64,000 nt of DNA from [Phormidium] sp. LEGE 05292 (GCF_015207735.1 NZ_JADEWG010000009.1:1-64000); one strand, 5' to 3'. Shown: positions 44,493-53,221, counted from the first letter of the stretch. The notes: generated by a model not told the origin, from the sequence alone. Numbers and translations: made by a program.

Positions 44493-44565
44493 AGTTATGA
44501 GTTTTAAGTTTTAAGTTTTAAGTTAAAAACTCATAACTCAAAACTCAAAACTTAAAACTTATTGA
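44493..44565. repeat. Tandem AAGTTTT heptamers with inverted partner
   Basis: AGTTTTAAGTTTTAAGTTTT is followed by a near-complementary stretch (CTCAAAACTCAAAACTTAAA), so the region can fold into a long AT-rich hairpin starting TTATGAG and ending CTCATAA-type words. This kind of repeat is common between cyanobacterial genes. Confidence 0.6.
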
Positions 44566-44581
44566 CCTACCCTCTGCCCCC

Positions 44582-44842
44582 TTAAAACTCGTTATCAGCT
44601 AATTGACCATTCTTGGGCAGTTGTTCTTGCAATTTTTGAATCTGCCAATGCCGAATTTTAGTTTGTAGTTCTTGCAAAGCTACTACTAAAGCTTGGACAG
44701 TTGGCAAATTCTCTGGCACAAACTGAATGATGATTGATTCATTTTGGTTATGCAGATACAAATTAACTGTATTATCTGCGGTAATACAGCTAGTGCAACT
44801 GTTGGATGTTAAACTAATGAAAGTAGTTTTAGAAATGTTCAT
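44582..44842 (-). CDS. Small protein coupled to the Gp157-like gene
   Basis: 86 residues. Its ATG overlaps the stop of the upstream gene (ATGA, 44839-44842), so both are co-translated. The N-terminus has a Cys pair (CTSC), then beta strands (NLYLHNQNESIIIQFV) and a C-terminal helix with Gln and Lys. Family unknown. The coupling suggests it works with the Gp157-like protein. Confidence 0.55.
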   Translation of the reverse strand: MNISKTTFISLTSNSCTSCITADNTVNLYLHNQNESIIIQFVPENLPTVQALVVALQELQTKIRHWQIQKLQEQLPKNGQLADNEF

Positions 44843-45420
44843 TTCTTACCTCTAGAAGACTTAGTTAAATGACGAAATCGGACGTGCTTTTCTGTAGTAA
44901 TCTGGGCAAATTTACTGACATCTTCACCTGCTTTATGAGCCGCCATAATTTCGGAATTTTTGGCACTAACTTTCACGGCTTGAAATTCGGGAGGCAAGCT
45001 TTCAGGTTCTACTGTCAGCACAACAGAAGGTGGACTATTTTGAAAATCAATCCGCCGCTCTGTGCCTACCACTTGCTCTGGTAACAATCCGAGTTTGTAC
45101 AATCCCAACAAGTAAGCTTTCAGACTGTTCAATTGATTACGTCGTCTTTGAATGATGTTTGTATACAACTGGGTAATTCGCTTCACTCTTTCTTCCCAGA
45201 TTTCTAAATCCAACTTCAATTGGTCAGCAACAAAAGCAATAGCATCTATCTTGGCTTCACTAGCATTCTGGATGTCTAATAGTTGGGAGTAAACATCAGT
45301 TAAATCTGTATCTTCTGGACAGTTTTCCAGTTGTTGCCATAGTTCAGCAGCACTAATAGATAGCTGTGCTAAAGTAGCACGATTGATGTTAGTTTCACTC
45401 AAAGATGAGGTGGCATTCAT
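44839..45420 (-). CDS. Phage Gp157-like protein
   Basis: 193 residues. A long N-terminal coiled-coil region holds AAELWQQLENCPEDTDLTDV and the family-like segment KIDAIAFVADQLKLDLEIWEE, then helix RRRNQLNSLKAYLLGLYKL. The C-terminus has IDFQNSPPSVVLTVEPESLP, as in siphovirus Gp157 proteins, where a late strand pair follows the helices. Gp157 genes lie beside recombination and replication genes in phages; the molecular role is not settled. This gives a phage flavour to the replication module. Confidence 0.65.
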   Translation of the reverse strand: MNATSSLSETNINRATLAQLSISAAELWQQLENCPEDTDLTDVYSQLLDIQNASEAKIDAIAFVADQLKLDLEIWEERVKRITQLYTNIIQRRRNQLNSLKAYLLGLYKLGLLPEQVVGTERRIDFQNSPPSVVLTVEPESLPPEFQAVKVSAKNSEIMAAHKAGEDVSKFAQITTEKHVRFRHLTKSSRGKK

Positions 45421-45444
45421 AGGAATATATTCCGTTGTTCATGG

Positions 45445-45675
45445 TTACACTAAGCGGTCGGCATACAGGAATTGGTCGTGATAATATTCCTGTTCTGCTA
45501 ACATCTGAGCTTCCATTTCTACTAATGCTTGGTATTCTGGCGATTGCGGGTCATCAATAGCAGTTAACCATTGACTATCTAATTCGTCGTACCACTGATT
45601 AAGTGCCGTTTCTTCTTCTGTTGTTAATGGTGCAATTGTGCTTTCTCCAACAGGTAAAATGCTTTTTGATAACAT
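45445..45675 (-). CDS. Small acidic protein
   Basis: 76 residues from ATG 45675 (MLSKSILPVGESTIAPLTTE). The frame extends to 45756 but would overlap the previous gene. The body is acidic and helical with Trp/Tyr (ALNQWYDELDSQWLTAIDD, AEQEYYHDQFLYADR). Family unknown. It is one of a run of short minus-strand genes between ParB and the Gp157-like gene. Confidence 0.5.
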   Translation of the reverse strand: MLSKSILPVGESTIAPLTTEEETALNQWYDELDSQWLTAIDDPQSPEYQALVEMEAQMLAEQEYYHDQFLYADRLV

Positions 45676-45695
45676 ATTATTCACACTCAATGACT

Positions 45696-46016
45696 TCACT
45701 TTTCTGAAGAGCGTGAGCGGTTTTTTCTTTGATGAGTTTCCACAATTTTCTCCCAACTACATCTTCCGCGACCTGGGATAACTGTTAATTGATTGCGCTT
45801 GTAAGGTAAAATCAAATTGCTGTTGGGTACGAGTCCGTTACGTTTGGGAAAATAGATTAAATAATCACCTGTTTTTTGGCAGTATAAATCTACCACGCCC
45901 ACCGTACCTGTTAAATCGATAAACTGATAGCCATCATAACCTTTGACCTGAACTTTTGTGCCAACTTTGAGTACAGAAAAGTTGATTTCCAGTTGAATAA
46001 ATTGTGGCGGCTTCAT
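45696..46016 (-). CDS. Small SH3-barrel-like protein
   Basis: 106 residues. The strand pattern KVGTKVQVKGYDGYQFIDLT, GTVGVVDLYCQKTGDYLIYF suggests a small beta-barrel (SH3 or KOW-like). A basic C-terminal tail follows (GRGRCSWEKIVETHQRKNRS). A nucleic-acid-binding role is possible. No close family recalled. Confidence 0.5.
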   Translation of the reverse strand: MKPPQFIQLEINFSVLKVGTKVQVKGYDGYQFIDLTGTVGVVDLYCQKTGDYLIYFPKRNGLVPNSNLILPYKRNQLTVIPGRGRCSWEKIVETHQRKNRSRSSEK

Positions 46017-46086
46017 TCAGATATTTTTATGTAATTCTTTTCTTTCCTCACGTCAGTGAAAGAATTATGTTTGATGCGAGATATCT

Positions 46087-46314
46087 TTACTTAATGCCAT
46101 ATTCAGTTTCGAGAAAAGCTAACAAACGTTTTTGTTTTGATGTTAGACTTGCCGGATTAGACAACCTGGCAAATGCTTCCAATGCTGCTGCATGAGTTGG
46201 GTCAAAATCCTGATAAACTTTGTTCGCTAGCTGACGAATTCGCTGAGATATTACGGCGGCATCAGCTTCAGAAGCGTTCTCAATTGGTTCTAAATGTTCC
46301 GGTTTCATCATCAC
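46087..46314 (-). CDS. Small helical protein next to ParB
   Basis: 75 residues, three ATG codons in a row at the start. Helices: ADAAVISQRIRQLANKVYQD, THAAALEAFARLSNPASLTS, KQKRLLAFLETEYG. It lies 6 bp after the ParB gene, so it is co-transcribed. Family unknown. Confidence 0.5.
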   Translation of the reverse strand: MMMKPEHLEPIENASEADAAVISQRIRQLANKVYQDFDPTHAAALEAFARLSNPASLTSKQKRLLAFLETEYGIK

Positions 46315-46320
46315 TATGAA

Positions 46321-47475
46321 TTAATCTTTTGAATGTAAGCTTTCCATATATTCTAAATAATCTAACTGCCTAGAAGTAAATAAAACTTGTTGTTGCATAA
46401 AATTTAACATAGTTACTTCCAATTCATCCAATTGAGCCATGCGGAGTCGGAGAATTCGCTCTGCTACTTCTGGCAACTGACTTAATTGTTCATCAGCTAA
46501 ATCGACTGATTTTAAATCACTAGATTTTACATTAATTACCTCAACTCCCATATTGACTTTTATCCCCATGTTATTTGACTGTACTACTCCCCAAAATCCA
46601 TTCCATTTTCTTTCAGGAATTCCCGCTTTCTCTTGCCAGGTTATATTGATGAAAACTACATCGCCTACCGCCAAAGATTTTATCCCATCTACTTCTGGGG
46701 AAGTTGTGTCAGAATTTTCCACTGCCAAATCAGAGTCGAATGGCTTTTGGGACATTAGTTTTGTTAACTTTAATTTGCCACCCGTATGAGCAGATAATAT
46801 TTGCTGACGCTTTTGGGATGGTTGTTTGAGCAGTTGGTAAGCTGCATCTACACTTTGAAGATTTAACACCTGACGCAATGCAAGAGCCACTTCTGAGTTA
46901 CCTTGGCTGAACTCGCTATCGATTAAATCTACCACCTGAGAAGCTTTCGAGTAAGTACGCGCTTTCATACCAACACGAGCAGATACCCGCTCCCTCGTTT
47001 TTCCTGTCTCCCGACCTTGTGGCAAATTTGCCACAAGGTCGGATGTTTTTCTTCGCCGATGATTTCCCGCCAGTTCGACTTGCCTTTTTTTGGCCTTCTC
47101 CCTTTCCACAACCTCCCAAGCTTTTCCTTCTCTCACCTTTTGCTCCACAGTCTTTTCCCGGCTAGCATTTTCTAAAAGTAATGCCTCCAATTCCTCTGCT
47201 TCCGTCTGAAACTCCCTAACTTCCACTCCTACAGAATGCCATCCTAAAGTTAGTACTGCCTTCCATCGACGATGACCAGAAATAATGGTTCTATTGGGAG
47301 TAATTACCAACGGTTTTACCCAACCAGAAGACTCAATTAATGCCACTAATTCAGAAATATCTTCCTCTTCTCCATAAATAAAAGCATTACGAGGATGCGG
47401 TTGCAGGGTATGAGGATCTACCCCAAACGTAGATTCAGAGGCAAGATTAGCAGCATTAGGCAGTGCAGAATGCAA
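46321..47475 (-). CDS. ParB/Spo0J-family protein
   Basis: 384 residues. The TTG start at 47475 is decided by AGGAG 7 bases upstream. The ParB N-domain is clear at about 20-105: GVDPHTLQPHPRNAF, ELVALIESSGWVKPLVI, and the TIISGHRRWKA box. It then has a basic linker, an HTH-like region (about 150-215, GMKARTYSKASQVVDLI) and a C-terminal domain with a short SH3-like part. No parA sits beside it. Besides partition, ParB-like proteins of this size also act as regulators or nucleases. An inverted repeat between it and the XRE gene suggests shared control. Confidence 0.75.
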   Translation of the reverse strand: MHSALPNAANLASESTFGVDPHTLQPHPRNAFIYGEEEDISELVALIESSGWVKPLVITPNRTIISGHRRWKAVLTLGWHSVGVEVREFQTEAEELEALLLENASREKTVEQKVREGKAWEVVEREKAKKRQVELAGNHRRRKTSDLVANLPQGRETGKTRERVSARVGMKARTYSKASQVVDLIDSEFSQGNSEVALALRQVLNLQSVDAAYQLLKQPSQKRQQILSAHTGGKLKLTKLMSQKPFDSDLAVENSDTTSPEVDGIKSLAVGDVVFINITWQEKAGIPERKWNGFWGVVQSNNMGIKVNMGVEVINVKSSDLKSVDLADEQLSQLPEVAERILRLRMAQLDELEVTMLNFMQQQVLFTSRQLDYLEYMESLHSKD

Positions 47476-47492
47476 ATTTTTCTCCTGACAAA

Positions 47493-47581
47493 ACTTGTAC
47501 TCAAGTAATTATTAAAAAAAAGCTTTCCGGCAATTCTGATTTCATTTTCTTACAAGTGTACACTATATTTTACACTTGTAA
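47493..47581. promoter_or_regulatory. Operators between parB and the divergent XRE gene
   Basis: TTACAAGTGTA at 47550-47560 pairs exactly with TACACTTGTAA at 47571-47581, and AGTGTACACT inside it is itself a palindrome. A second site, ACTTG-TACT-CAAGT, lies at 47493-47506, 18 bases from the parB start. Shared half-site ACTTGTA/TACAAGT suggests one regulator, most simply the XRE protein, controlling both genes. Confidence 0.55.
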
Positions 47582-47682
47582 ACAAGAGAGATTAGTTCTT
47601 CATACAACACAGGCTTTTGGACGCAAATGAGGAATTTATGGCAGAATAAGACGTACTTGGTTATCGAAAGGGAAGGTAGCTG

Positions 47683-48087
47683 GTGAGATCTCTCCCAAGT
47701 CGGCAACTACTTTTGAGTTGTCTAATTGAGCAACTTTTACGTGAAGGAAGCTGGAATCAGACTTCCCTTAGTCGAGCTTTGGGAGTTAGCAATGCAACTG
47801 TGAATCGGTGGCTTAATGGTGTAAATTTACCAGACCCTACTTCAAATAATTTTAAAGTTTTAGCGCAAGTCAGCGGCGGTACACCAGAAACCTTACTGAC
47901 TTATTTAGAGGGAAAAATCTCTTTACAAGAGTATCGACAAGGAGCGGGTATTCCTGAGTGGCAAAGACGTAAGCCAACTTTAGAAGAGATTTTGGCAGAT
48001 ATTTCCTTGCTGGAACCAACAGAGATTGTCTCTTTAATTGCATCCTCTGCTGCACTCTTAGCTAATAAGAGTATATCTGCTAGTTAA
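47683..48087 (+). CDS. XRE-family transcriptional regulator
   Basis: 134 residues from GTG 47683 (GGAAGG upstream). The HTH lies at about 22-70: GSWNQTSLSRALGVSNATVN, RWLNGVNLPDPTSNNFKVL. The C-terminal half is helical and may dimerise. It is divergent from parB and flanks inverted repeats with a common half-site, so autoregulation and control of the parB/replication block are likely. Confidence 0.7.
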   Translation: MRSLPSRQLLLSCLIEQLLREGSWNQTSLSRALGVSNATVNRWLNGVNLPDPTSNNFKVLAQVSGGTPETLLTYLEGKISLQEYRQGAGIPEWQRRKPTLEEILADISLLEPTEIVSLIASSAALLANKSISAS

Positions 48088-48093
48088 ACCTAC

Positions 48094-48942
48094 TTAAATC
48101 CCAGAATCGATTCGAGCCAAATAAAACAACGTGCCAATGCTAATTCTAGTAGGATGAAAAGTAGCCCATTTTTGCGTACATTCACCAGGCTGATATTTTG
48201 ATGATTGTTGACTCCACCAATCCCACTCTGGTAACAACGATGGCGAGTAAGAATGTAATGCCATGCCAATCCGAATCCACTCATTGTAATCATCTGCTCT
48301 CCAAGGTGCTAGTTGAGCTAACAAAGCAGCGATTCGCTGATTCTTAACTGTCAATTGCGGTGCAGACTTAGAAGATTTTGGGATTAACTGATTCAACCAT
48401 TTAGGAACAGTAGCAACTGTGCATTCTACCGGACTAACTACCCAACGATATCTCCCAGTCTGAGGATGCACAGAAGGTGGTAAAACTGACATCATCCCCG
48501 CACCTCTAATTTCTAAAGCTTCACCTGACATTGGTGCTTTAATGCGCCGCGATCTAATTTCAGTACCATCAGGAATCGAAAATAGGTACTGACAACGCCC
48601 TGGTTTACCGCTAGTAAATGCGACAGTTTGTGGCATATTTCCCTTGGTGATTGTTTGTAATACCTTCATTGCCGAACTACCATCAACATCTAGAGCAACC
48701 ATTCCCCGACCTGTTAATACACCTATTCCTTGAGGATAAACACGCACTTGATTACCTGCTTGATTGCGAACTTTTACTCCACCTGTTGATTGCAATTGTC
48801 CGATTAATTCATCTTTATGAAATGGGTTTTGTTGCCATTTGTAGCCTAAAGGTTGTTTATTTCCATTAGTCGGCACAATTGACCAACTACTAGGAATCAA
48901 CGACAGACCTTGTAACAACCTTTGTGTCAGATTGTTAGTCAT
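48094..48942 (-). CDS. Primase-polymerase (AEP) with PriCT-2 domain
   Basis: 282 residues. The N-terminal ~190 residues are the prim-pol domain of bifunctional DNA primase/polymerases: GIGVLTGRGMVALDVDG with metal-binding Asp 85 and 87, then TSGKPGRCQYLFSIP and GEALEIRGAGMMSVLPPSVH. The last ~75 residues match PriCT-2: DDYNEWIRIGMALHSYS, WDWWSQQSSKYQPGECTQKW. Plasmid and phage relatives often continue into a helicase; here the protein stops, so a helicase must come from elsewhere. It probably makes primers for the family-B polymerase of this module. Confidence 0.8.
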   Translation of the reverse strand: MTNNLTQRLLQGLSLIPSSWSIVPTNGNKQPLGYKWQQNPFHKDELIGQLQSTGGVKVRNQAGNQVRVYPQGIGVLTGRGMVALDVDGSSAMKVLQTITKGNMPQTVAFTSGKPGRCQYLFSIPDGTEIRSRRIKAPMSGEALEIRGAGMMSVLPPSVHPQTGRYRWVVSPVECTVATVPKWLNQLIPKSSKSAPQLTVKNQRIAALLAQLAPWRADDYNEWIRIGMALHSYSPSLLPEWDWWSQQSSKYQPGECTQKWATFHPTRISIGTLFYLARIDSGI

Positions 48943-49026
48943 TGGGTTGAATACATTTTAATTGAAGTGAAAATTAGCAGCCAAAATTAGCTAAAACTAT
49001 AATTCTGGCTGCTGATGAATTGCTAC

Positions 49027-50301
49027 CTAATGCTTGATTTCAATCGGCATCAATACTTGAGTTGTCGGAATCAAGCTTTCTACTGGCGAGATAATTATGG
49101 GAGTAGTTGGTTCATCCAGTAGCAATTCTACCCAAGCAGTATCCAATTTTTTCAAACCTTCTAGCAGATACTTAATATTCAAACCAATCCGTAAACTTTG
49201 ACCAGTCACCAATGCTTCTATTACCTCAACACCACTACCCCAATTTGCTGTTTCGACAGTTAATTGTATTGATTGTTCTGATTGATTGATATCAGCCACA
49301 ACCACATAATTCTTATCAGTAAGCACTGCCAAACGCTCCAACAAACTTATCAACTGCTTGCGTTCAAAACGAACAGTTGTTTGTTGTTGTTGAGGAATCA
49401 ACTGTCGATACTGAGCATATTCCCCAGCTAATAATCGCATGACTAACTCGGTTGTACCAATCGTTAACCAAGCTTTGCTTTCATCAAATGCTAAACTGAT
49501 AGTATGAGCAGTAGTTTCTGAGAGAATCCTTTCTAATTGTTGTAATTTGCTAGCTGGGATAGTTACACTGAACTCAGGAATAGCTTCATCTTCAACATAA
49601 GGGTTAGCGATAGTAGCAAATGCCAACCTGTGACTATCAGTAGCAGCTAATTCAATGCTATCTGCATCAAATTGTAAATGAACCCCAGTGAGTACCTGTC
49701 TTGTTTCCTCCGTAGCTGCTGCAAACAACACATAACGTAATGCAGTTGCTAATAACAATGGTTTCACCTGAAAGCTATGGTTATTAGCATCTAGTGCAGG
49801 TAATGTAGGAAAATCATCTGGATTTGCACCTCTGATTTGGTATTTACCACTAGCACAAGACAAGCTGACAACTGATTTAGCATTAGCTGTAATTGTTAGT
49901 TTACCAACTGGTAAGCGAGAGGTGATACTTTGTAATAGTTTGGCTGGTAGTATCACCATCCCTTGATGTTCTACATTGGCTTCACAACTAACTGTAATTC
50001 CTAAGTTATAATCAAATCCAGTTAGCTTTACTTGCCCGTCGATTGCTGCAATTAATACATTCCCTAAACTAGGATGAGTAGGTTTAGTCGGAACTGCTAA
50101 TAGGGCAGTTGATAGTTTAGAATTAAATGTTTCTACCTCTACTTCAAATTTAAGTTTAACTTCATCGCTAGAGGTTGATTGACTATCAACTTGGCTAATT
50201 TCGGCCTCAGCAATTGTTAATTCTTCATCTTCAACAGGGGATGGAACTACTTCGTTAACAGTAGGCTTTTCTAGAACTTGTGTGGGATTTTTCCGAGGCA
50301 T
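49027..50301 (-). CDS. dnaN: DNA polymerase III sliding clamp (beta subunit)
   Basis: 424 residues. After an acidic ~55-residue N-terminal extension (TIAEAEISQVDSQSTSSDEV) absent from standard clamps, the three clamp domains follow: PTHPSLGNVLIAAIDGQVKL and YQIRGANPDDFPTLP are typical DnaN segments, with VLTGVHLQFDADSIELAATD as domain 2. The ring holds polymerases on DNA. Downstream of delta-prime, and matching the C-terminal QLSLF of the nearby family-B polymerase. A plasmid-borne clamp apart from the chromosomal copy is unusual. Confidence 0.85.
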   Translation of the reverse strand: MPRKNPTQVLEKPTVNEVVPSPVEDEELTIAEAEISQVDSQSTSSDEVKLKFEVEVETFNSKLSTALLAVPTKPTHPSLGNVLIAAIDGQVKLTGFDYNLGITVSCEANVEHQGMVILPAKLLQSITSRLPVGKLTITANAKSVVSLSCASGKYQIRGANPDDFPTLPALDANNHSFQVKPLLLATALRYVLFAAATEETRQVLTGVHLQFDADSIELAATDSHRLAFATIANPYVEDEAIPEFSVTIPASKLQQLERILSETTAHTISLAFDESKAWLTIGTTELVMRLLAGEYAQYRQLIPQQQQTTVRFERKQLISLLERLAVLTDKNYVVVADINQSEQSIQLTVETANWGSGVEVIEALVTGQSLRIGLNIKYLLEGLKKLDTAWVELLLDEPTTPIIISPVESLIPTTQVLMPIEIKH

Positions 50302-50367
50302 AAGTTAAGAGAAATAACTATCACATTCTCCTAGCGTTAGCTAGAAAGATTTGTGATAGTTACTCGT

Positions 50368-51321
50368 TCAACCTGCAATAGTATTTGCTAATGTAATCTC
50401 CCAAATTAAGCGATTTTGAGCTAATTTTAGGAGTGCATCTTTAGCTTGGACAAGTTTTTCTATTAAGTCAACCCGGTGATAGGAATGCCACCACAAGAAT
50501 TGCAGATAATCAATTAACCATAATTGCTGAGAGTGTTCTAAACTATGGTCAATTGTTTTAGCCAATGACAATGCTGCCCTTAAATTGGATGGTAAACTAC
50601 TACATTGTTGGATAACTTCTTCAGGAATTGATTGCAGCATTTGATAAGATGAAATTGCTGCACCAGGACTTCCCTGTGCCATGTTGAGTAACATCGGGTC
50701 ATCCAAAATATGCTGTTCTCCGACTTGGGTTAAAACTCGAGCAAAATCATCATCCGATAACCGACGGAAAGGAATTAACTGACACCTAGATACAATGGTT
50801 GGTAATACTTCTTGAATCCGAGAGGTAAGCAAGATAAACAACGTATTGATTGGTGACTCCAATGTTTTTAGTAATGCTGATGCTGCTTGATGATTTAAGC
50901 TATGTGCTGATTCTATAACGACAACTTTTTGTGCGGCAATTATTGGTTGAGTAGCGGCAAATTCCACTAATTCTCTCACCTGAGAGATGCGAATTACTGG
51001 TGCAGTTTTCCGGTAAATTCCATGCGCGATAGCATCGGTTTGGGTTAGCAGTTTATCTAGCTGTTGATAGGTAGGCATCACCCATAAGATATCTGGATGT
51101 TTGTTGCTAGAAAGTTCAGCAATATCAACCGATGTTTGTGCAGACATTAACAATGCTTGAATTAAACATTTGGCAGCCAAACGCTTACCTATACCATTTA
51201 AACCAGCAAACAGAAAAGCATTAGGGATGCGCTTACTATTAATGCTGGCTTTGAGTAGTTTGATAGCTGTTGGTTGACCAATTACTGAACTGAAATGTTG
51301 GCAGTTGACTGTTGTTTCCAT
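50368..51321 (-). CDS. holB: Clamp-loader delta-prime subunit
   Basis: 317 residues, AAA+ fold: VIGQPTAIKLLKASINSKR, FLFAGLNGIGKRLAAKCL (P-loop), KVVVIESAHSLNHQAASALL (no true Walker B Asp-Glu pair, as in delta-prime), then the arginine-finger box IVSRCQLIPF. C-terminal collar helices follow. It starts 40 bp inside the previous gene. Together with delta and DnaX on the same strand, it would form a complete clamp loader. Confidence 0.8.
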   Translation of the reverse strand: METTVNCQHFSSVIGQPTAIKLLKASINSKRIPNAFLFAGLNGIGKRLAAKCLIQALLMSAQTSVDIAELSSNKHPDILWVMPTYQQLDKLLTQTDAIAHGIYRKTAPVIRISQVRELVEFAATQPIIAAQKVVVIESAHSLNHQAASALLKTLESPINTLFILLTSRIQEVLPTIVSRCQLIPFRRLSDDDFARVLTQVGEQHILDDPMLLNMAQGSPGAAISSYQMLQSIPEEVIQQCSSLPSNLRAALSLAKTIDHSLEHSQQLWLIDYLQFLWWHSYHRVDLIEKLVQAKDALLKLAQNRLIWEITLANTIAG

Positions 51322-51605
51322 AACTCAAATGCTTGCCAATTTCTAGGATTATTGGGGTCTTTTTGGGTTTGTTCGTAAGCAGCATTTATGGTAGAATTGT
51401 CATATAATTCTAATGCTGCTCTCATTCCCACATCAATAAATCTTTGATAGCACTCCTCACTCCAAATCGTACTCTCAGCAATGGCAGCTAATAACAACAG
51501 AATTTCTCCGCCACATTCTTCCGATTCTAAATACTCAATAGCTGAGAGTAATTTCGCTTTCGGAGAGGTGGGATAAGGTGGCAGAAAGTAAGTGATGTGA
51601 CTCAT
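51282..51605 (-). CDS. Hypothetical protein between delta and delta-prime genes
   Basis: 107 residues, helical and acidic (KAKLLSAIEYLESEECGGEI, STIWSEECYQRFIDVGMRAA), with YEQTQKDPNNPRNWQAF near the C-terminus. It starts 9 bp after the delta gene and overlaps the delta-prime gene by 40 bp, so it is tightly bound into the replisome operon. Family unknown. It may be an accessory replisome factor or a small regulator. Confidence 0.55.
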   Translation of the reverse strand: MSHITYFLPPYPTSPKAKLLSAIEYLESEECGGEILLLLAAIAESTIWSEECYQRFIDVGMRAALELYDNSTINAAYEQTQKDPNNPRNWQAFELWKQQSTANISVQ

Positions 51606-51614
51606 TCAATCCTC

Positions 51615-52571
51615 CTAAATCTTGCATATTTTCTGGATTTGAAAGCTGAGCGAATTTCGCGCATCCTGACCGCTTTTGAGCATGATTTCTAACTCTAAAA
51701 GACCCGATAAAGCATCTTTTAATTGCTCGATTGTGCAATTTTGAGTTTCCTGTTTCAGGTAATAAATGCGATTAGGATTCCCGATTTCTGCTTCGGATGC
51801 AATCAACTGGTTAGATGCACCTTGTTGTGTCATCAGCTTCACCCATAACCAAGTGCGAAATTGAGTTACCAGCGTAGCAACTATTCTCAAACCAGGTTCG
51901 TTACTATTGAGCAAATCATTCACGCAACTAAGTGCAGCTGGTAGATTTCTTTGCAGAATAAAGCTAGCCAATTTGAGACTGCTACTAGTATTAGCAGAAA
52001 CCAAGGTTAAGACATCTTCTATTTCAATTGTTCTATCACCTACATAAAGGCTTAACTTTTGTAATTCCGAGTGCAATAATCGAGTATCGTTTCCTACGGC
52101 TGCTACTAATGCTTCAATTGCTTGAGAACTAAGATTAATGTTGAGTGATGATGCTATTCTCTGCACGTTTTGTGCTAGTTGTTCGGTTGCCCAGATGGGA
52201 ATGATAGGATACTCTTTAAATTGGGCATACTTCTGCAATAATTTGGTTGATTTAAGCCTGCTATCTGGCTTGGTTTTACTAGTCAGTAATAGAGTATTAG
52301 TTGCAGATAAATTCTTCAGGCAATTTGACCAAGCTTGCAGTTGATTTTCACTACATTCTCCTCGATTATCTTGTAACCAAACTAAACGACCTCCTTCACC
52401 CCAAGGACGAGTCATAACAATGGTGATTCCTGTCATTAATGCTTCGGGACTAGGAGGGATTTTGGTGTAGTTAAAGTTTAACCAGTTGGGATGACAAATG
52501 CTAGACCGCAGTTGGTTAATTTCCAGGGAAGTAGCAAATTCATCTTCTCCATATAAAACGATTACTGGCAT
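51615..52571 (-). CDS. holA: Clamp-loader delta subunit
   Basis: 318 residues with the delta pattern: IVLYGEDEFATSLEINQLRS at the start, LVWLQDNRGECSENQL, TNTLLLTSKTKPDSRLKSTK in the AAA+-like domain without a Walker A, GNDTRLLHSELQKLSLYVGD in the lid and a C-terminal collar with RTWLWVKLMT. Delta opens the clamp ring. The reading frame overlaps the methyltransferase gene by 10 bp. Confidence 0.78.
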   Translation of the reverse strand: MPVIVLYGEDEFATSLEINQLRSSICHPNWLNFNYTKIPPSPEALMTGITIVMTRPWGEGGRLVWLQDNRGECSENQLQAWSNCLKNLSATNTLLLTSKTKPDSRLKSTKLLQKYAQFKEYPIIPIWATEQLAQNVQRIASSLNINLSSQAIEALVAAVGNDTRLLHSELQKLSLYVGDRTIEIEDVLTLVSANTSSSLKLASFILQRNLPAALSCVNDLLNSNEPGLRIVATLVTQFRTWLWVKLMTQQGASNQLIASEAEIGNPNRIYYLKQETQNCTIEQLKDALSGLLELEIMLKSGQDARNSLSFQIQKICKI

Positions 52572-53221
52572 AGAAAATACCCTCTTGGTGGACGTGCTTC
52601 TCTAATGCGATAAATTTGATGTAAGGGATGGGGTTCGATTTTATCGATGATTGCCAAATAACATTTAACATCACTTCCTTTTGATGCTGTTACGTACAAT
52701 TCTTCTGGCATCCGAATACTGATTCCTCCTACCAATTCAAACCATTTCCTAAACTTTTGGTAATATCCCTGTTTCGCTTCAAATGCAGCATTGCTCATCA
52801 AAAATACCAGTCGTCCACTTGGAGCTAAACAGTGATAATAAGCATGGGTAATGTGCAATTCCTGTGCTGGAAATGGGGGATTGGCAATAATTCTTGAATA
52901 AAGCTTGCTGGGATAATAAGTTAAGAAGTCATCCCAAACTACTAAATATCCTTTGAGCGTAAGGATTAGCTGATTGAGGTAAAATTGTTCTACACAATGC
53001 AAGTTTGAACTACATTTTTGGATGTACTCGCAGAGGATACCAGCACCAGCACTCGGTTCTAATACAGTTGCATTTGGCTGGATATTTGCCTTGTTTACCA
53101 TTATTTCCGCAACCCATCTGGATATGGGATAGAAATAGTTAGAATGAGGAGCAACCAGTAATGCTTCTTCTTCTAGTAACTTCAAATTTTCAATTGAAAC
53201 ATTCCCTAAGTGTTCATTCAC
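52562..53221 (-). CDS. Adenine-specific DNA methyltransferase-like protein
   Basis: 219 residues. Motif I VLEPSAGAGILCEYI binds S-adenosylmethionine; motif IV is ANPPF (IIANPPFPAQELHITHAYY), the amino-methyltransferase signature for N6-adenine. A substrate-side part follows (SNAAFEAKQGYYQKFRKWF). It could mark plasmid DNA, for example against restriction or to time replication, since it overlaps the delta gene (10 bp). RNA or protein as substrate is also possible. Confidence 0.7.
   Translation of the reverse strand: MNEHLGNVSIENLKLLEEEALLVAPHSNYFYPISRWVAEIMVNKANIQPNATVLEPSAGAGILCEYIQKCSSNLHCVEQFYLNQLILTLKGYLVVWDDFLTYYPSKLYSRIIANPPFPAQELHITHAYYHCLAPSGRLVFLMSNAAFEAKQGYYQKFRKWFELVGGISIRMPEELYVTASKGSDVKCYLAIIDKIEPHPLHQIYRIREARPPRGYFLCQ

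Noticed and set aside
50656-50870. Delta-prime as a second DnaX paralogue
   Set aside because: It lacks the zinc Cys cluster and a true Walker B pair, which fits delta-prime, not gamma/tau.
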